Assembly: GCF_042649125.1 (NCBI RefSeq)
Contig: NZ_JBHRYQ010000001.1
Span: 2,976,001 to 3,040,000, forward strand
Reading direction: 5' to 3'
From: Leadbetterella lacunae
GTDB taxonomy: Bacteria; Bacteroidota; Bacteroidia; Cytophagales; Spirosomataceae
DNA length: 64,000 nucleotides
Part shown: positions 1 to 7,696 of the stretch, in pieces
Layout of the letters: each line of letters begins with the position of its first letter
How positions within the stretch are numbered: position 1 is the stretch's first letter
Translations under genes and position numbers: made by a program
Notes under the pieces: model-generated
Database searches by the model: none
Told to the model about the DNA's origin: nothing
What the model saw: only the letters and a program-made list of their open reading frames with translations

Positions 1-780
1 GACATGTACAAACAAATCACTGGAGAAGACCCATACGAAGTGCCAATGAAAATTTACCCTGCAGTGCACTACACAATGGGTGGCCTTTGGGTTGATTACA
101 ACCTAATGACCACAGTTCCTGGCCTCTATTCATTAGGAGAAGCAAACTTCTCTGACCACGGAGCAAACAGACTAGGAGCATCTGCTTTAATGCAAGGTCT
201 TTCAGATGGATATTTTGTAATTCCTTACACTATTGGTGCATACCTTTCAGGCGAAATAAAAACAAAAGCAATGCCAACGGATCACCCTGCATTTGAAGAA
301 GCAGAGAAAAACGTGAAGGCAAGGTTATCCCATTTATTAAACATAAAAGGTAAGCAATCGCCTGAGTCGTTTCACAAGAGATTAGGGAAAATCATGTGGG
401 AAAAATGCGGAATGGCTAGAAATGAAAAAGGTTTAACCGAAGCAATATCAGAAATCCAAGCCTTGAAAAAAGAATTCTGGAGCGATGTTAGAGTTTTGGG
501 AGATATGGATGGCTTTAACCCAGAATTAGACAAGGCAGGAAGAGTAGCCGACTTCATCGAGTTAGGAGAACTGATGTGTATCGATGCACTTAACAGAAAT
601 GAATCTTGTGGTGGTCACTTTAGAGAAGAATACCAAGAAAACGGTGGAGAAGCTCAACGCGACGACGAAAACTACATGTATGTAGCTGCTTGGGCTCACG
701 AAGGTGATAGCAAGTGGGAGTTACACAAAGAAGAATTGCAATACGAGAATATTAAAATTGCACAGAGGAATTACAAATAA
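1..780 (+). CDS. sdhA: Succinate dehydrogenase flavoprotein subunit, 3' part
   Basis: This is the C-terminal 259 residues of the FAD subunit of succinate dehydrogenase/fumarate reductase; the frame is open to the first base, so the gene starts left of the window. The subunit oxidises succinate to fumarate and passes electrons to the iron-sulfur subunit. Visible hallmarks are the active-site segment HYTMGGLWVDYN near the left edge, the FAD/substrate stretch NRLGASALMQGLSDG and the late motif RNESCGGHFREE. The ATG at 4 is internal, not a start. sdhB follows at 1879, but an acyltransferase gene lies in between, beginning 7 bp after this stop. Identity is very secure; only the start is missing. 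Confidence 0.96.
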   Translation, partial: DMYKQITGEDPYEVPMKIYPAVHYTMGGLWVDYNLMTTVPGLYSLGEANFSDHGANRLGASALMQGLSDGYFVIPYTIGAYLSGEIKTKAMPTDHPAFEEAEKNVKARLSHLLNIKGKQSPESFHKRLGKIMWEKCGMARNEKGLTEAISEIQALKKEFWSDVRVLGDMDGFNPELDKAGRVADFIELGELMCIDALNRNESCGGHFREEYQENGGEAQRDDENYMYVAAWAHEGDSKWELHKEELQYENIKIAQRNYK

Positions 781-787
781 CAAAAAC

Positions 788-1882
788 ATGTCCGCTCAGT
801 CTCGGATTTTTGGTTTAGACCTTTTGCGTACGGTAGCGATCTTGCTAGTTTGTCTATTGCACGGAAGAGAGTTTCTAACACCATATTTCCCAAGTTTTCC
901 AGACTTATGGTTTGTTGACGGAGTGGATTTGTTTTTTTGTCTAAGTGGATTTTTAATTGGAAGAATATTTATTAAAGAGTTTAGTAAAACTGGGAGTTTT
1001 GAAATAAACCAAATAGTAGCATTTTGGAAAAGGAGATGGTTTAGAACTTTACCTAATTTCTATTTAATTTTAGCTCTTAATTTAGTTTTTTATTTTGTTA
1101 GAAATAGGAATTTTAACATCGAAGGTTTGTGGAGATATCCGCTTTTTTTACAAAACTTTAATGTGGTTAGATGTTTTCATTTCTTTACTGAATCATGGAG
1201 TCTAGCAGTTGAAGAGTGGTTCTATTTAGGGTTTCCTATTTTTTGTGTATTGTTATCTTTTTTCATTAAAAGAAGTATTCAGAAAATAGTCTTAACAGGA
1301 ACAGTTTTAATAATCTTTGGATCAATCATAGCGAGAAATCTAATCGGAAATCAATTTCCTAACTTAGATACCTTTACATGGATAAAAGAGTTTAGAGATG
1401 TAGTCATATTTAGAGTAGACTCTATAGTTTATGGTGTTTTGGGTGCTTATTTGTCTATTTATTATTCAAATATTTGGCTCAAATACAAAAACGGTCTAAT
1501 TGTATTTGGAGTGATTGGGCTTGGATATCTATTTAAATTTTATCCAGTAGCTGAGTCCAATTTTTATAAAATGAATTATGATGTTTTGTGCAGTATATTT
1601 ATTTTATCAACGCTACCATTTTTGTCGACTTGGAATATAGATGCAGAAAACATGGTTAATAAGATTGTTACATTTATAAGCAAAATTTCATATTCGATGT
1701 ACTTAATAAATGCATCATTGGTTTTTAATTTTATTAATATTTACAATAGAGCAGAAAGCGGAAGGCAGGCAATTATAAATTATTTTATTTTTTGGATAGT
1801 TACAATATCCTTTTCTTTTTTAATTTACCAGTATTTTGAAAGACCTACTACGGCCTTGAGAGACAAAAAAGTAATACTATGA
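788..1882 (+). CDS. Acyltransferase family 3 (OafA/YrhL-like) membrane protein
   Basis: A 364-residue polytopic integral-membrane acyltransferase of the acyltransferase_3 family, whose members transfer acetyl or other acyl groups to extracytoplasmic sugars or lipids. It shows the N-terminal GLDLLRTVAILLVCLLHG segment with the family's conserved Arg and His (H25), then WSLAVEEWFYLGFPI, and about ten hydrophobic segments to the end. The open frame extends back into sdhA, but the ATG at 788 lies just after the sdhA stop and directly before the family N-terminus. Its stop overlaps the sdhB start (ATGA, 1879-1882), suggesting translational coupling. It is more AT-rich than both neighbours. The acceptor substrate is unknown, and no role in respiration is evident. 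Confidence 0.9.
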   Translation: MSAQSRIFGLDLLRTVAILLVCLLHGREFLTPYFPSFPDLWFVDGVDLFFCLSGFLIGRIFIKEFSKTGSFEINQIVAFWKRRWFRTLPNFYLILALNLVFYFVRNRNFNIEGLWRYPLFLQNFNVVRCFHFFTESWSLAVEEWFYLGFPIFCVLLSFFIKRSIQKIVLTGTVLIIFGSIIARNLIGNQFPNLDTFTWIKEFRDVVIFRVDSIVYGVLGAYLSIYYSNIWLKYKNGLIVFGVIGLGYLFKFYPVAESNFYKMNYDVLCSIFILSTLPFLSTWNIDAENMVNKIVTFISKISYSMYLINASLVFNFINIYNRAESGRQAIINYFIFWIVTISFSFLIYQYFERPTTALRDKKVIL

Positions 1883-2631
1883 ATATATCGTTAAAAGTAT
1901 GGCGTCAAAAAAACAATAACGCCAAAGGGACTTTGGAAAATTATCAAGTTAAAGATGTGTCACCAGATATGTCTTTCCTAGAGATGTTTGACGTATTAAA
2001 TGAAGAACTTATTACAGAAGGTCAAGAACCTATCGCTTTTGACCATGACTGTAGAGAAGGTATTTGTGGCATGTGCTCAATGCACATAAACGGTAAACCT
2101 CATGGACCTCTTGAAGGTGTAACAACGTGTCAACTTCACATGAGATCGTTTAAAGATGGAGACACTATCGTAGTAGAACCTTGGAGAGCTACCGCTTTTC
2201 CTGTTATAAAAGATTTAGTAGTAGACAGATCAGCTTTTGATAGAGTAATTGCATCAGGAGGGTTTGTTTCTGTCAACACAGGAAATGCCCAAGATGCAAA
2301 CAATTTACCAATAGGAAAAGAAACTTCTGACCAAGCCTTTGCGGCAGCAGCTTGCATCGGTTGTGGTGCTTGTGTGGCTGCATGTAAAAATGCATCAGCA
2401 ATGCTTTTTGTTTCAGCTAAAGTTTCACAATTATCATTACTTCCACAAGGCCAACCTGAACGTGAAAGTAGAGCCCTAAAAATGGTAGCCCAGATGGACG
2501 CGGAAGGTTTTGGTTCTTGTACCAACACGGGTGCTTGTGCAGCAGAATGCCCTAAAGGAATATCATTAGAAAACATTGCAAAACTTAACAGAGAGTTTTT
2601 ATCAGCAAGTGCATCTAGTTCTGATTTTTAA
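1879..2631 (+). CDS. sdhB: Succinate dehydrogenase iron-sulfur subunit
   Basis: 250 residues, full length. It relays electrons from the flavoprotein to the membrane anchor and menaquinone. The [2Fe-2S] ligands are visible as C58, C63, C66 and C84 (CREGICGMC, then TTC). The C-terminal cluster ligands are C159/C162/C165/C169 (CIGCGACVAAC) and C214/C220/C224 (CTNTGACAAEC). The start ATG overlaps the stop of the acyltransferase by 4 bases. A strong terminator follows 25 bp downstream, so this is the last gene of the sdh transcript. The anchor gene sdhC is not in the window and is expected upstream of sdhA. Confidence 0.97.
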   Translation: MNISLKVWRQKNNNAKGTLENYQVKDVSPDMSFLEMFDVLNEELITEGQEPIAFDHDCREGICGMCSMHINGKPHGPLEGVTTCQLHMRSFKDGDTIVVEPWRATAFPVIKDLVVDRSAFDRVIASGGFVSVNTGNAQDANNLPIGKETSDQAFAAAACIGCGACVAACKNASAMLFVSAKVSQLSLLPQGQPERESRALKMVAQMDAEGFGSCTNTGACAAECPKGISLENIAKLNREFLSASASSSDF

Positions 2632-2655
2632 TAAAGACAAATACGTATTATAATT

Positions 2656-2689
2656 AAAAAGGCCGGAAAGTAATTTCTGGCCTTTTTTT
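2656..2689 (+). terminator. Intrinsic terminator of the sdh operon
   Basis: Inverted repeat AAAAAGGCCGGAAA / TTTCTGGCCTTTTT with a 4-nt loop and one G-T wobble, followed by a T-run. It lies 25 bp after the sdhB stop. Confidence 0.9.
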
Positions 2690-2780
2690 GTTAAACTTTT
2701 TCAACAAATACGATTTTTTTATCCTATTCTCTTGGAAAATTAAAAATTGATTTAAATCAATTGATAAATCATTCAAAAAA

Positions 2781-2813
2781 TTTGCAAATACAATTTAAAA
2801 AGCATTACATTTG
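2781..2813 (+). promoter_or_regulatory. Bacteroidota-type promoter with no ORF behind it
   Basis: TTTG at 2781-2784, a 21-bp spacer and TACATTTG at 2806-2813 match the TTTG/TAnnTTTG consensus. Transcription should start near 2820. The next protein start is at 3189, and a hairpin terminator lies only about 22 bases after the expected start. Confidence 0.7.
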
Positions 2814-2819
2814 TATAAA

Positions 2820-2880
2820 GTTGTGTGGATTTAGTAGCAAAACACCCGTATTGGTTTCCGAAACGGGTGTTTTTTTTTAA
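2820..2880 (+). ncRNA. Candidate short non-coding RNA (~60 nt)
   Basis: The promoter at 2781-2813 should make a transcript of about 20 unpaired bases followed by a strong hairpin. The hairpin is an 8-bp stem ACACCCGT/ACGGGTGT (2842-2849 and 2863-2870), an A/A mismatch and an inner TTGG/CCGA stem closed by TTT. It ends in an uninterrupted run of nine T. No start codon or ORF lies between promoter and terminator. It does not match any RNA family I recognise. It could also be a decoy promoter or an attenuated leader for rseP, 310 bp away. Confidence 0.5.
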
Positions 2881-3188
2881 TAGATTATCCAAAACATCCT
2901 TTTTTTATTTGCTTAGAATTCAAAAGTCTACTCTTTCCATTCTTAACTAAAATCTAAGTTTTTTCTCAATTCATTGTAATTAGGCATAGGCAGATTCTAA
3001 ATCATTTGTGTAACTAAGAAAAACAAAATCAACTTTGAACCGCTTTTATTAATCTTTACCTCAAAAAATGATGGCTTTTGAAAAATTAATGTCGATTTTT
3101 GTGAAAATAGAAATTATTAAAATAAGAATATCGTTTGAGATATAAAGCGTAACAACGCACACAAATTAAGCGTAAGTAATTTAAGTAT
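2881..3188. other. Intergenic stretch with no recognised feature
   Basis: About 310 bp of AT-rich sequence between the candidate small RNA and rseP. I see no ORF, tRNA or convincing terminator. A TATCGTTTG at 3129-3137 resembles a -10 box with one extra base and may belong to the rseP promoter, but no matching -33 box is at the right distance. Confidence 0.4.
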
Positions 3189-4520
3189 ATGGAAGGATTA
3201 ATTATGGCAGCCCAACTTTTGTTGGCTCTAACAATTTTAGTAGGTCTACACGAATTTGGACATTTTATCTTCGCTCGTATTTTCGGAATCAGAGTTAATA
3301 AATTTTATATTTTTTTTGATTTCCTTTTTCCCTTACCTAATGTATTAAACTTTGCTCTCTGGAAGAAGAAAAAAGGAGACACTGAATACGGCCTTGGCTG
3401 GTTTCCTTTAGGCGGCTATGTAGACATAGCTGGAATGATAGACGAAACAAAAGACGCATCTCAACTAGCTACCGAGCCCGAGCCTTGGGAATTTAGATCA
3501 AAGCCAGCATGGCAGCGACTAATGGTGATGTTAGGCGGAATTATCGTGAATATCATTTTAGGTGTTTTGATATATTCAGGTGTAAAATACTATTGGGGCG
3601 ACGAGGACTTTACGAAACAAGAAGTTAACAAGAAAGGTATTTTCGCATATCCACTTGCCGAAAGTATCGGTTTAAAAACAGGCGATAAGGTTATCTCGAT
3701 AAACGGCAAAGACTATAAAACCTTTAGCGACCTTAGGGCTTCAATCACTGGTGAAAACGTAACCTTTGAAATAAAAAGAGATAGTCAAAACTTAGAGATT
3801 GCAGTTCCGAACGAACTGATAAATAAAATTGCACAAAAAGCACCTTTCATAGAACCTATACTTCCGTTTTCTATACTGAAAGTAGCTAAAGGCATGCCAG
3901 CTGAAGAGGCAGGCCTTAGAGAAGGAGATAAAATCGTGAGTATTAACGGAAAACCTATCACTTTTTATCAAGAGATTCAGCCACTTATTAGAAAAGAAGC
4001 TAACAAGAAAATAGAACTTGGAATAGAAAGAAATGGCACAACCATGAAGATATTCCCTAAAGTTACTTCTGACTCTACTATTGGTTTTAACCCTAAAATT
4101 CTTTTGAATTCTACGAAAATGGAATATAGCCTTCCTGAAGCAATAAAAGTTGGCTCATCTGAGGCTTTGGCGGTAATACCACAGCAAATAAATGGTTTTT
4201 CTAGAATATTCAAAGGACACATATCAGCATCAAATGCCCTAAGTGGACCCGTAGGTTTATCGCAGATGTTTGGCGGATATTGGGACTGGGAAAGGTTTTG
4301 GAGACTTACAGGACTATTATCAATGGCACTGGCATTTATGAATGCCTTACCTATTCCCGCACTTGATGGTGGGCACGTATTGGTACTACTTTACGAAATG
4401 ATCAGTGGACGCAAACCATCTGAAAAATTTATGGAGCGGACACAGCAAATAGGCACCTTTATCCTCCTTGGTCTAATGGCATATGTATTATTTAATGATA
4501 CCATAAAACTACTTTTCTAA
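3189..4520 (+). CDS. rseP: RseP-type site-2 metalloprotease (M50)
   Basis: 443-residue membrane zinc protease that performs regulated intramembrane proteolysis, typically of anti-sigma factors, in the cytoplasmic membrane. The first transmembrane helix carries HEFGH (residues 21-25), and the third zinc/active-site motif is visible late as ALPIPALDGGHVL. Two PDZ-like modules lie between them, each with the GLxxGDKxxSINGK pattern (around residues 160-230 and 235-310). Length matches the RseP family. ATG at 3189 and an in-frame ATG at 3204 are both possible; the first is used. The DUF6702 gene follows after 4 bp and is probably co-transcribed. Which anti-sigma factor is cut cannot be told. Confidence 0.93.
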   Translation: MEGLIMAAQLLLALTILVGLHEFGHFIFARIFGIRVNKFYIFFDFLFPLPNVLNFALWKKKKGDTEYGLGWFPLGGYVDIAGMIDETKDASQLATEPEPWEFRSKPAWQRLMVMLGGIIVNIILGVLIYSGVKYYWGDEDFTKQEVNKKGIFAYPLAESIGLKTGDKVISINGKDYKTFSDLRASITGENVTFEIKRDSQNLEIAVPNELINKIAQKAPFIEPILPFSILKVAKGMPAEEAGLREGDKIVSINGKPITFYQEIQPLIRKEANKKIELGIERNGTTMKIFPKVTSDSTIGFNPKILLNSTKMEYSLPEAIKVGSSEALAVIPQQINGFSRIFKGHISASNALSGPVGLSQMFGGYWDWERFWRLTGLLSMALAFMNALPIPALDGGHVLVLLYEMISGRKPSEKFMERTQQIGTFILLGLMAYVLFNDTIKLLF

Positions 4521-4524
4521 AAAC

Positions 4525-5016
4525 ATGTTAAAGGTTTGGGTTTTAAGTGCTATTCTTTTATTTGGAACCACCACCAAACACGATTATCATACCTCAATAA
4601 CTGAAATACACTTTAATAAAGATACTAAGTCGTTGGAGTTATCGATCCGCTTATTTACAGACGATTTAGAGCAAGTTTTAACTGCACAAAACAAAGGCAT
4701 AAAAGTAAAAATTGAAGACAACTCTAAAGCGGTTGACGCCTTATTAGAAAAATATATCATGAAAAATCTGGCTATAGTTTCACCTCAAAAGGAGGTGAAA
4801 CTGGCCCGTTTTTATGGTAAAGAACAAGAATCTGATGGTACTTGGGTCTATTTTGAAATAGAAAACTGCGGCAGCATAAAAAACTACACCTTCTATAATG
4901 CCATCATGCAGGAAACTTTTGAAGACCAAACCAACATCGTAAATATCTTCTACCCTTCTCAGAAAAAAACAATGGTTTTTAATAATAAAACCTTGATTCA
5001 GAATTGGCCTTTTTAA
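4525..5016 (+). CDS. DUF6702 family exported protein
   Basis: 163 residues with a hydrophobic N-terminus (MLKVWVLSAILLFGTT) that looks like a signal peptide or anchor. The opening KHDYHTSITEI, the central KIEDNSKAV segment and the late FYPSQKKTMVFN match my memory of the Bacteroidota DUF6702 family, often found beside peptidases. No enzymatic motif is visible; it is probably a periplasmic or membrane-attached beta-rich protein. It starts 4 bp after rseP, implying one transcript and a possible accessory role in the same envelope pathway. Family name is from memory; function unknown. Confidence 0.7.
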   Translation: MLKVWVLSAILLFGTTTKHDYHTSITEIHFNKDTKSLELSIRLFTDDLEQVLTAQNKGIKVKIEDNSKAVDALLEKYIMKNLAIVSPQKEVKLARFYGKEQESDGTWVYFEIENCGSIKNYTFYNAIMQETFEDQTNIVNIFYPSQKKTMVFNNKTLIQNWPF

Positions 5017-5038
5017 ATTGATTTTTAAGATAAAATAA

Positions 5039-5077
5039 ATAGTATGCTTGCATACTATCTAAAAACTCTTAGTTTTG
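5039..5077 (+). promoter_or_regulatory. marR promoter with overlapping perfect palindromic operator
   Basis: A perfect 9-bp inverted repeat ATAGTATGC-TT-GCATACTAT occupies 5039-5058. The TTG at 5048-5050, in its centre, is placed exactly 19 bp before TAGTTTTG (5070-5077), a perfect -7 box. A regulator bound to the palindrome would cover the -33 element. The likely target and source of the binding protein is the MarR gene starting at 5107. Confidence 0.8.
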
Positions 5078-5106
5078 TAAAAGTGTTACTGACGTGAATC
5101 AAGAAT

Positions 5107-5580
5107 ATGAAGAAAGAAAAAACGATAGACTTCCATATAAAGTGGACTTGGCATGCCATCTCAAGAATGTATAATTTATACGCAGCCTCTGAGGAGATGA
5201 CAATGTCTATAGGATATGTATTATTAAATATCGACACCGAAAACGGAACCCCAGCTACCAAAATTGGACCTTCTATAGGCATGGAGCCAAGAAGCTTAAC
5301 TCGAATGCTAAAGTCTCTTGAGGAAAAAGGTTGGATCTATAGAGAAATAGATAGTAAAGACAAGCGATTCGTAAAGGTTTTCCTAACCGAATTAGGCAAA
5401 AAAAAGAGAAACTATGCGAGAGATGGTGTGATAAAATTTAACAACGGCATCCAAGAAAACATATCGAAAGAAAACCTAAAAGTTTTTTTTGAGGTAATCA
5501 GCCAAATAAACGAATTAGTGGAAAGTACTACAGCTACATCTAAAATAAATGCAGCGGAATTCTTAAATTTGGCAGAATAA
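5107..5580 (+). CDS. MarR family transcriptional regulator
   Basis: 157 residues with a winged-helix DNA-binding domain. The recognition region reads ATKIGPSIGMEPRSLTRML, followed by the beta-wing EEKGWIYREIDSKDKRFVKV with the Asp-Lys-Arg typical of MarR wings. Flanking N- and C-terminal helices form the dimer interface. A 9-bp palindrome covers the -33 box of its own promoter, so negative autoregulation is likely. A small exported-protein gene begins 13 bp downstream in the same direction and is probably in the same transcript. No ligand can be inferred. Confidence 0.9.
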   Translation: MKKEKTIDFHIKWTWHAISRMYNLYAASEEMTMSIGYVLLNIDTENGTPATKIGPSIGMEPRSLTRMLKSLEEKGWIYREIDSKDKRFVKVFLTELGKKKRNYARDGVIKFNNGIQENISKENLKVFFEVISQINELVESTTATSKINAAEFLNLAE

Positions 5581-5592
5581 ATCAAAATAGCA

Positions 5593-6033
5593 TTGACAAA
5601 AAATATACTTGTTTTAAGCCTAATCTTATTTAGCACATTAGTAACGACTGCACAAAGTGTAGTATACTACCCGTTCAATTCGGTTTTAGGCGTGAGTTCC
5701 AACCCAAATAAAAGACTTTGGTTAGACTTAAAATTCCAAACCAATTCATATTTTTCATCATTAAGCTCTGATATTTCTCCCGAAATAAACCTCAACAATA
5801 ACCCAAAAGCTAAATTTTACACGGGTGGCGGAGTAAAACTAAATTACTTAAACCTTGCCCAACAAAACTCAGCTTTTGAAGGATACTTTTTAAACTTTGG
5901 CTTTAGATCAGCCCCTTTTGAAAAGTACAAAAAAATTCAGTTAGCTTTTGAAGTTTCGCCGTATGCAAGCAAAAAATTTGATATTGGAATCTTCAGAACC
6001 AACTTTGGAATAGGATACAATTTTTCGAAATAG
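5593..6033 (+). CDS. Small exported beta-rich protein of unknown function
   Basis: 146 residues beginning with a TTG codon. No ATG is available between the in-frame stop of the marR gene (5578-5580) and the signal peptide, so TTG at 5593 is the sensible start. The N-terminus MTKNILVLSLILFSTLVTTAQ is a convincing Sec signal peptide. The mature part has alternating hydrophobic/aromatic residues (for example YFLNFGFRSAPFEKYKK) and ends in IGYNFSK, resembling a small outer-membrane beta-barrel. I do not recognise a family. Position 13 bp behind a MarR gene suggests it is controlled by that regulator. Confidence 0.7.
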   Translation: MTKNILVLSLILFSTLVTTAQSVVYYPFNSVLGVSSNPNKRLWLDLKFQTNSYFSSLSSDISPEINLNNNPKAKFYTGGGVKLNYLNLAQQNSAFEGYFLNFGFRSAPFEKYKKIQLAFEVSPYASKKFDIGIFRTNFGIGYNFSK

Positions 6034-6064
6034 TACAAACTATCACAACTAAACTAGTAACAAA

Positions 6065-6499
6065 ATGAATATTAGACCGGCCATAATTATCATTGAAAAC
6101 CAAAAGTTACTAACACTCAAATACTGTTACAGTAACCAAGATGTATTCTGTCTGCCAGGTGGCAATCTAGAATTTGGCGAAAACATGGCAGAGGCTCTCA
6201 AAAGAGAGCTAAAAGAAGAGCTAAATCTTGAGGTTTATACAAATGAACTACTACTTGTTGGTGAAATACACACCGAAGAAAAAACTACGCTTCATTGCGT
6301 TTTTAAAGGAGAAATAAAAGATGGAAAGCCAACTATAAACCCTAAGGAAACCACAGCAATAGCCGCGGAATGGATACCTTTAGCAGACTTAAAAAATATT
6401 AATCTCTATCCGAATATTTCAGAAGAAATATACAATATGTATATCAACGGTCAAAGACCAGAGCTATACAAAGGCCAAATCACCCAGGTATGGCACTAA
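6065..6499 (+). CDS. NUDIX hydrolase
   Basis: 144 residues. The Nudix box is readable as GNLEFGENMAEALKREL followed by KEELNL, fitting G-x5-E-x7-RE-x-x-EE with Asn in place of the usual final Gly. Such enzymes hydrolyse nucleoside diphosphates linked to another moiety; substrate cannot be predicted. The sequence before the box (VFCLPGG) is the standard strand leading into it. It lies 31 bp after the exported-protein gene and is followed at once by a bidirectional terminator. Confidence 0.9.
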   Translation: MNIRPAIIIIENQKLLTLKYCYSNQDVFCLPGGNLEFGENMAEALKRELKEELNLEVYTNELLLVGEIHTEEKTTLHCVFKGEIKDGKPTINPKETTAIAAEWIPLADLKNINLYPNISEEIYNMYINGQRPELYKGQITQVWH

Positions 6500-6500
6500 A

Positions 6501-6529
6501 AAAAAGTGGCCTGAAACAAGCCACTTTTT
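6501..6529. terminator. Bidirectional terminator
   Basis: Perfect 10-bp inverted repeat AAAAAGTGGC / GCCACTTTTT (6501-6510 and 6520-6529) with A/T flanks on both sides. It separates the rightward NUDIX gene from the leftward gene ending at 6557 and can serve both. Confidence 0.85.
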
Positions 6530-6556
6530 CTGATTTTCAAAACTCTCATATAATCT

Positions 6557-7555
6557 TTAATTTCCTCTGGTTCTACTACTTCTATCCGAAGAAGAACTTC
6601 TATCGCTACGAGCTCCACTCTCTGATCTTGACGATGACCTTTCTGAAGTATTGGCCGAGCTCCTGCTATTTCGTGAATCGCCTCTTGCCTCTGTAGAAGG
6701 TCTAGAAGTTGCAGATCCCCTTTGCTCACTTCTTGAAGAACTTGAATTTCCGTATTCCGAACTTCTTTGATCACCTCTTGATGAGCTCGAAGGATTTGAA
6801 TTTCCGTAAGTTCTTCCATTTGAACTTTCAGAACGACTATTTCCATACGATCTATTATTGCTATTAGCATCTCCCCTACCTGCACTTTGACCTCTAGACG
6901 GCTCTACACCTCTTGGAGTACCCGTGTTTCTACTTCTTTCATAGTTATTTCTATTGTCCAAACGGTTATTGTTATAACTTGGACGAGAAGAATACGTTCT
7001 GTTGTAAGCGTTGTTTGAGCGGTTGTTATTCCATACTCTGGCATAATAATGGTTGGTTGAGTAGTAATTTCTATGCCCATATCCTAACCTTATGCTTCCA
7101 TACCCTCTTCTATCAAACCTGTAAAAATCATATCTATTTCCAAAATACCAAGGCAAGTAGCCATTAAAAGCCAAACCTCTTACACTGAAACCATAGTAGG
7201 TTCTGTCGCGGTCATAAAGCTCCAAACCTAACTTACGATTTAACCAAGTTACCTCATTCCAGATTTCATCTTGCTCATAAGCACTGTAATATCCATCTGC
7301 TTGGTATGCATATTCTTTACGCTCTATTCGCTCCAATTGGTCATACAATCTATTGGCTTCTCTTCTAGTAAGTAAACCTGAATTTATGCCATCAGAAATA
7401 CGCACACGCACATCCCAACGCCAGTCAAAATCGTCTTGGTAATAATACCTTTCTTGAGGCGAGTCATCATATCCGTAAGTATCATACCTGTCATATTGGG
7501 CGTTAGCAATCGTGCCCAAGAAAACGAATCCGAATATTAACCATAGAGCTTTCAT
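6557..7555 (-). CDS. Secreted protein with long Ser/Arg/Asn-rich low-complexity tail
   Basis: 332 residues. A signal peptide (MKALWLIFGFVFLGTIANAQ) is followed by a Tyr/Asp-rich segment and a short helical region (SGLLTRREANRLYDQLERIE, then WNEVTWLNRKLGLELYDRDR) of a kind seen in Bacteroidota exported proteins. From about residue 170 to the end it is nearly all Ser, Arg, Asn, Gly and Glu (repeats of SSSR, GDxRSS, RSSSS), certainly disordered. Function unknown; a role in the envelope, adhesion or RNA/polyanion binding would be guesswork. Monocistronic, with terminator 6501-6529 downstream. The tail makes the opposite and shifted frames open, producing spurious ORFs there. Confidence 0.8.
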   Translation of the reverse strand: MKALWLIFGFVFLGTIANAQYDRYDTYGYDDSPQERYYYQDDFDWRWDVRVRISDGINSGLLTRREANRLYDQLERIERKEYAYQADGYYSAYEQDEIWNEVTWLNRKLGLELYDRDRTYYGFSVRGLAFNGYLPWYFGNRYDFYRFDRRGYGSIRLGYGHRNYYSTNHYYARVWNNNRSNNAYNRTYSSRPSYNNNRLDNRNNYERSRNTGTPRGVEPSRGQSAGRGDANSNNRSYGNSRSESSNGRTYGNSNPSSSSRGDQRSSEYGNSSSSRSEQRGSATSRPSTEARGDSRNSRSSANTSERSSSRSESGARSDRSSSSDRSSRTRGN

Positions 7556-7630
7556 AATATTAATTGTTTTTTTGTTTTATACCTCTTAGATGCAAAAAGT
7601 AGCACAAAAGGTTGCTAACGAAATGTTAAG

Positions 7631-7674
7631 AAAAAAAAATCCCCAGAAATAGCTATTAAACTACCCTGGGGATT
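7631..7674 (-). terminator. Terminator of pyruvate kinase gene
   Basis: Read leftward: AATCCCCAG / CTGGGGATT (arms 7666-7674 and 7638-7646), followed by a run of T (A7631-7637 on the plus strand). Located 22 bp after the pyk stop. Confidence 0.9.
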
Positions 7675-7696
7675 GCAATTACTTTAGAAAGGTCTA

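Noticed and set aside
704..787. 28-codon N-terminal extension of the acyltransferase inside sdhA
   Set aside because: The extension is the shifted reading of sdhA; the family N-terminus begins at the ATG at 788.
6496..6885. 129-residue leftward ORF overlapping the Ser/Arg-rich protein
   Set aside because: Frame-shifted reading of low-complexity Ser/Arg codons; it has no independent start region or signal.
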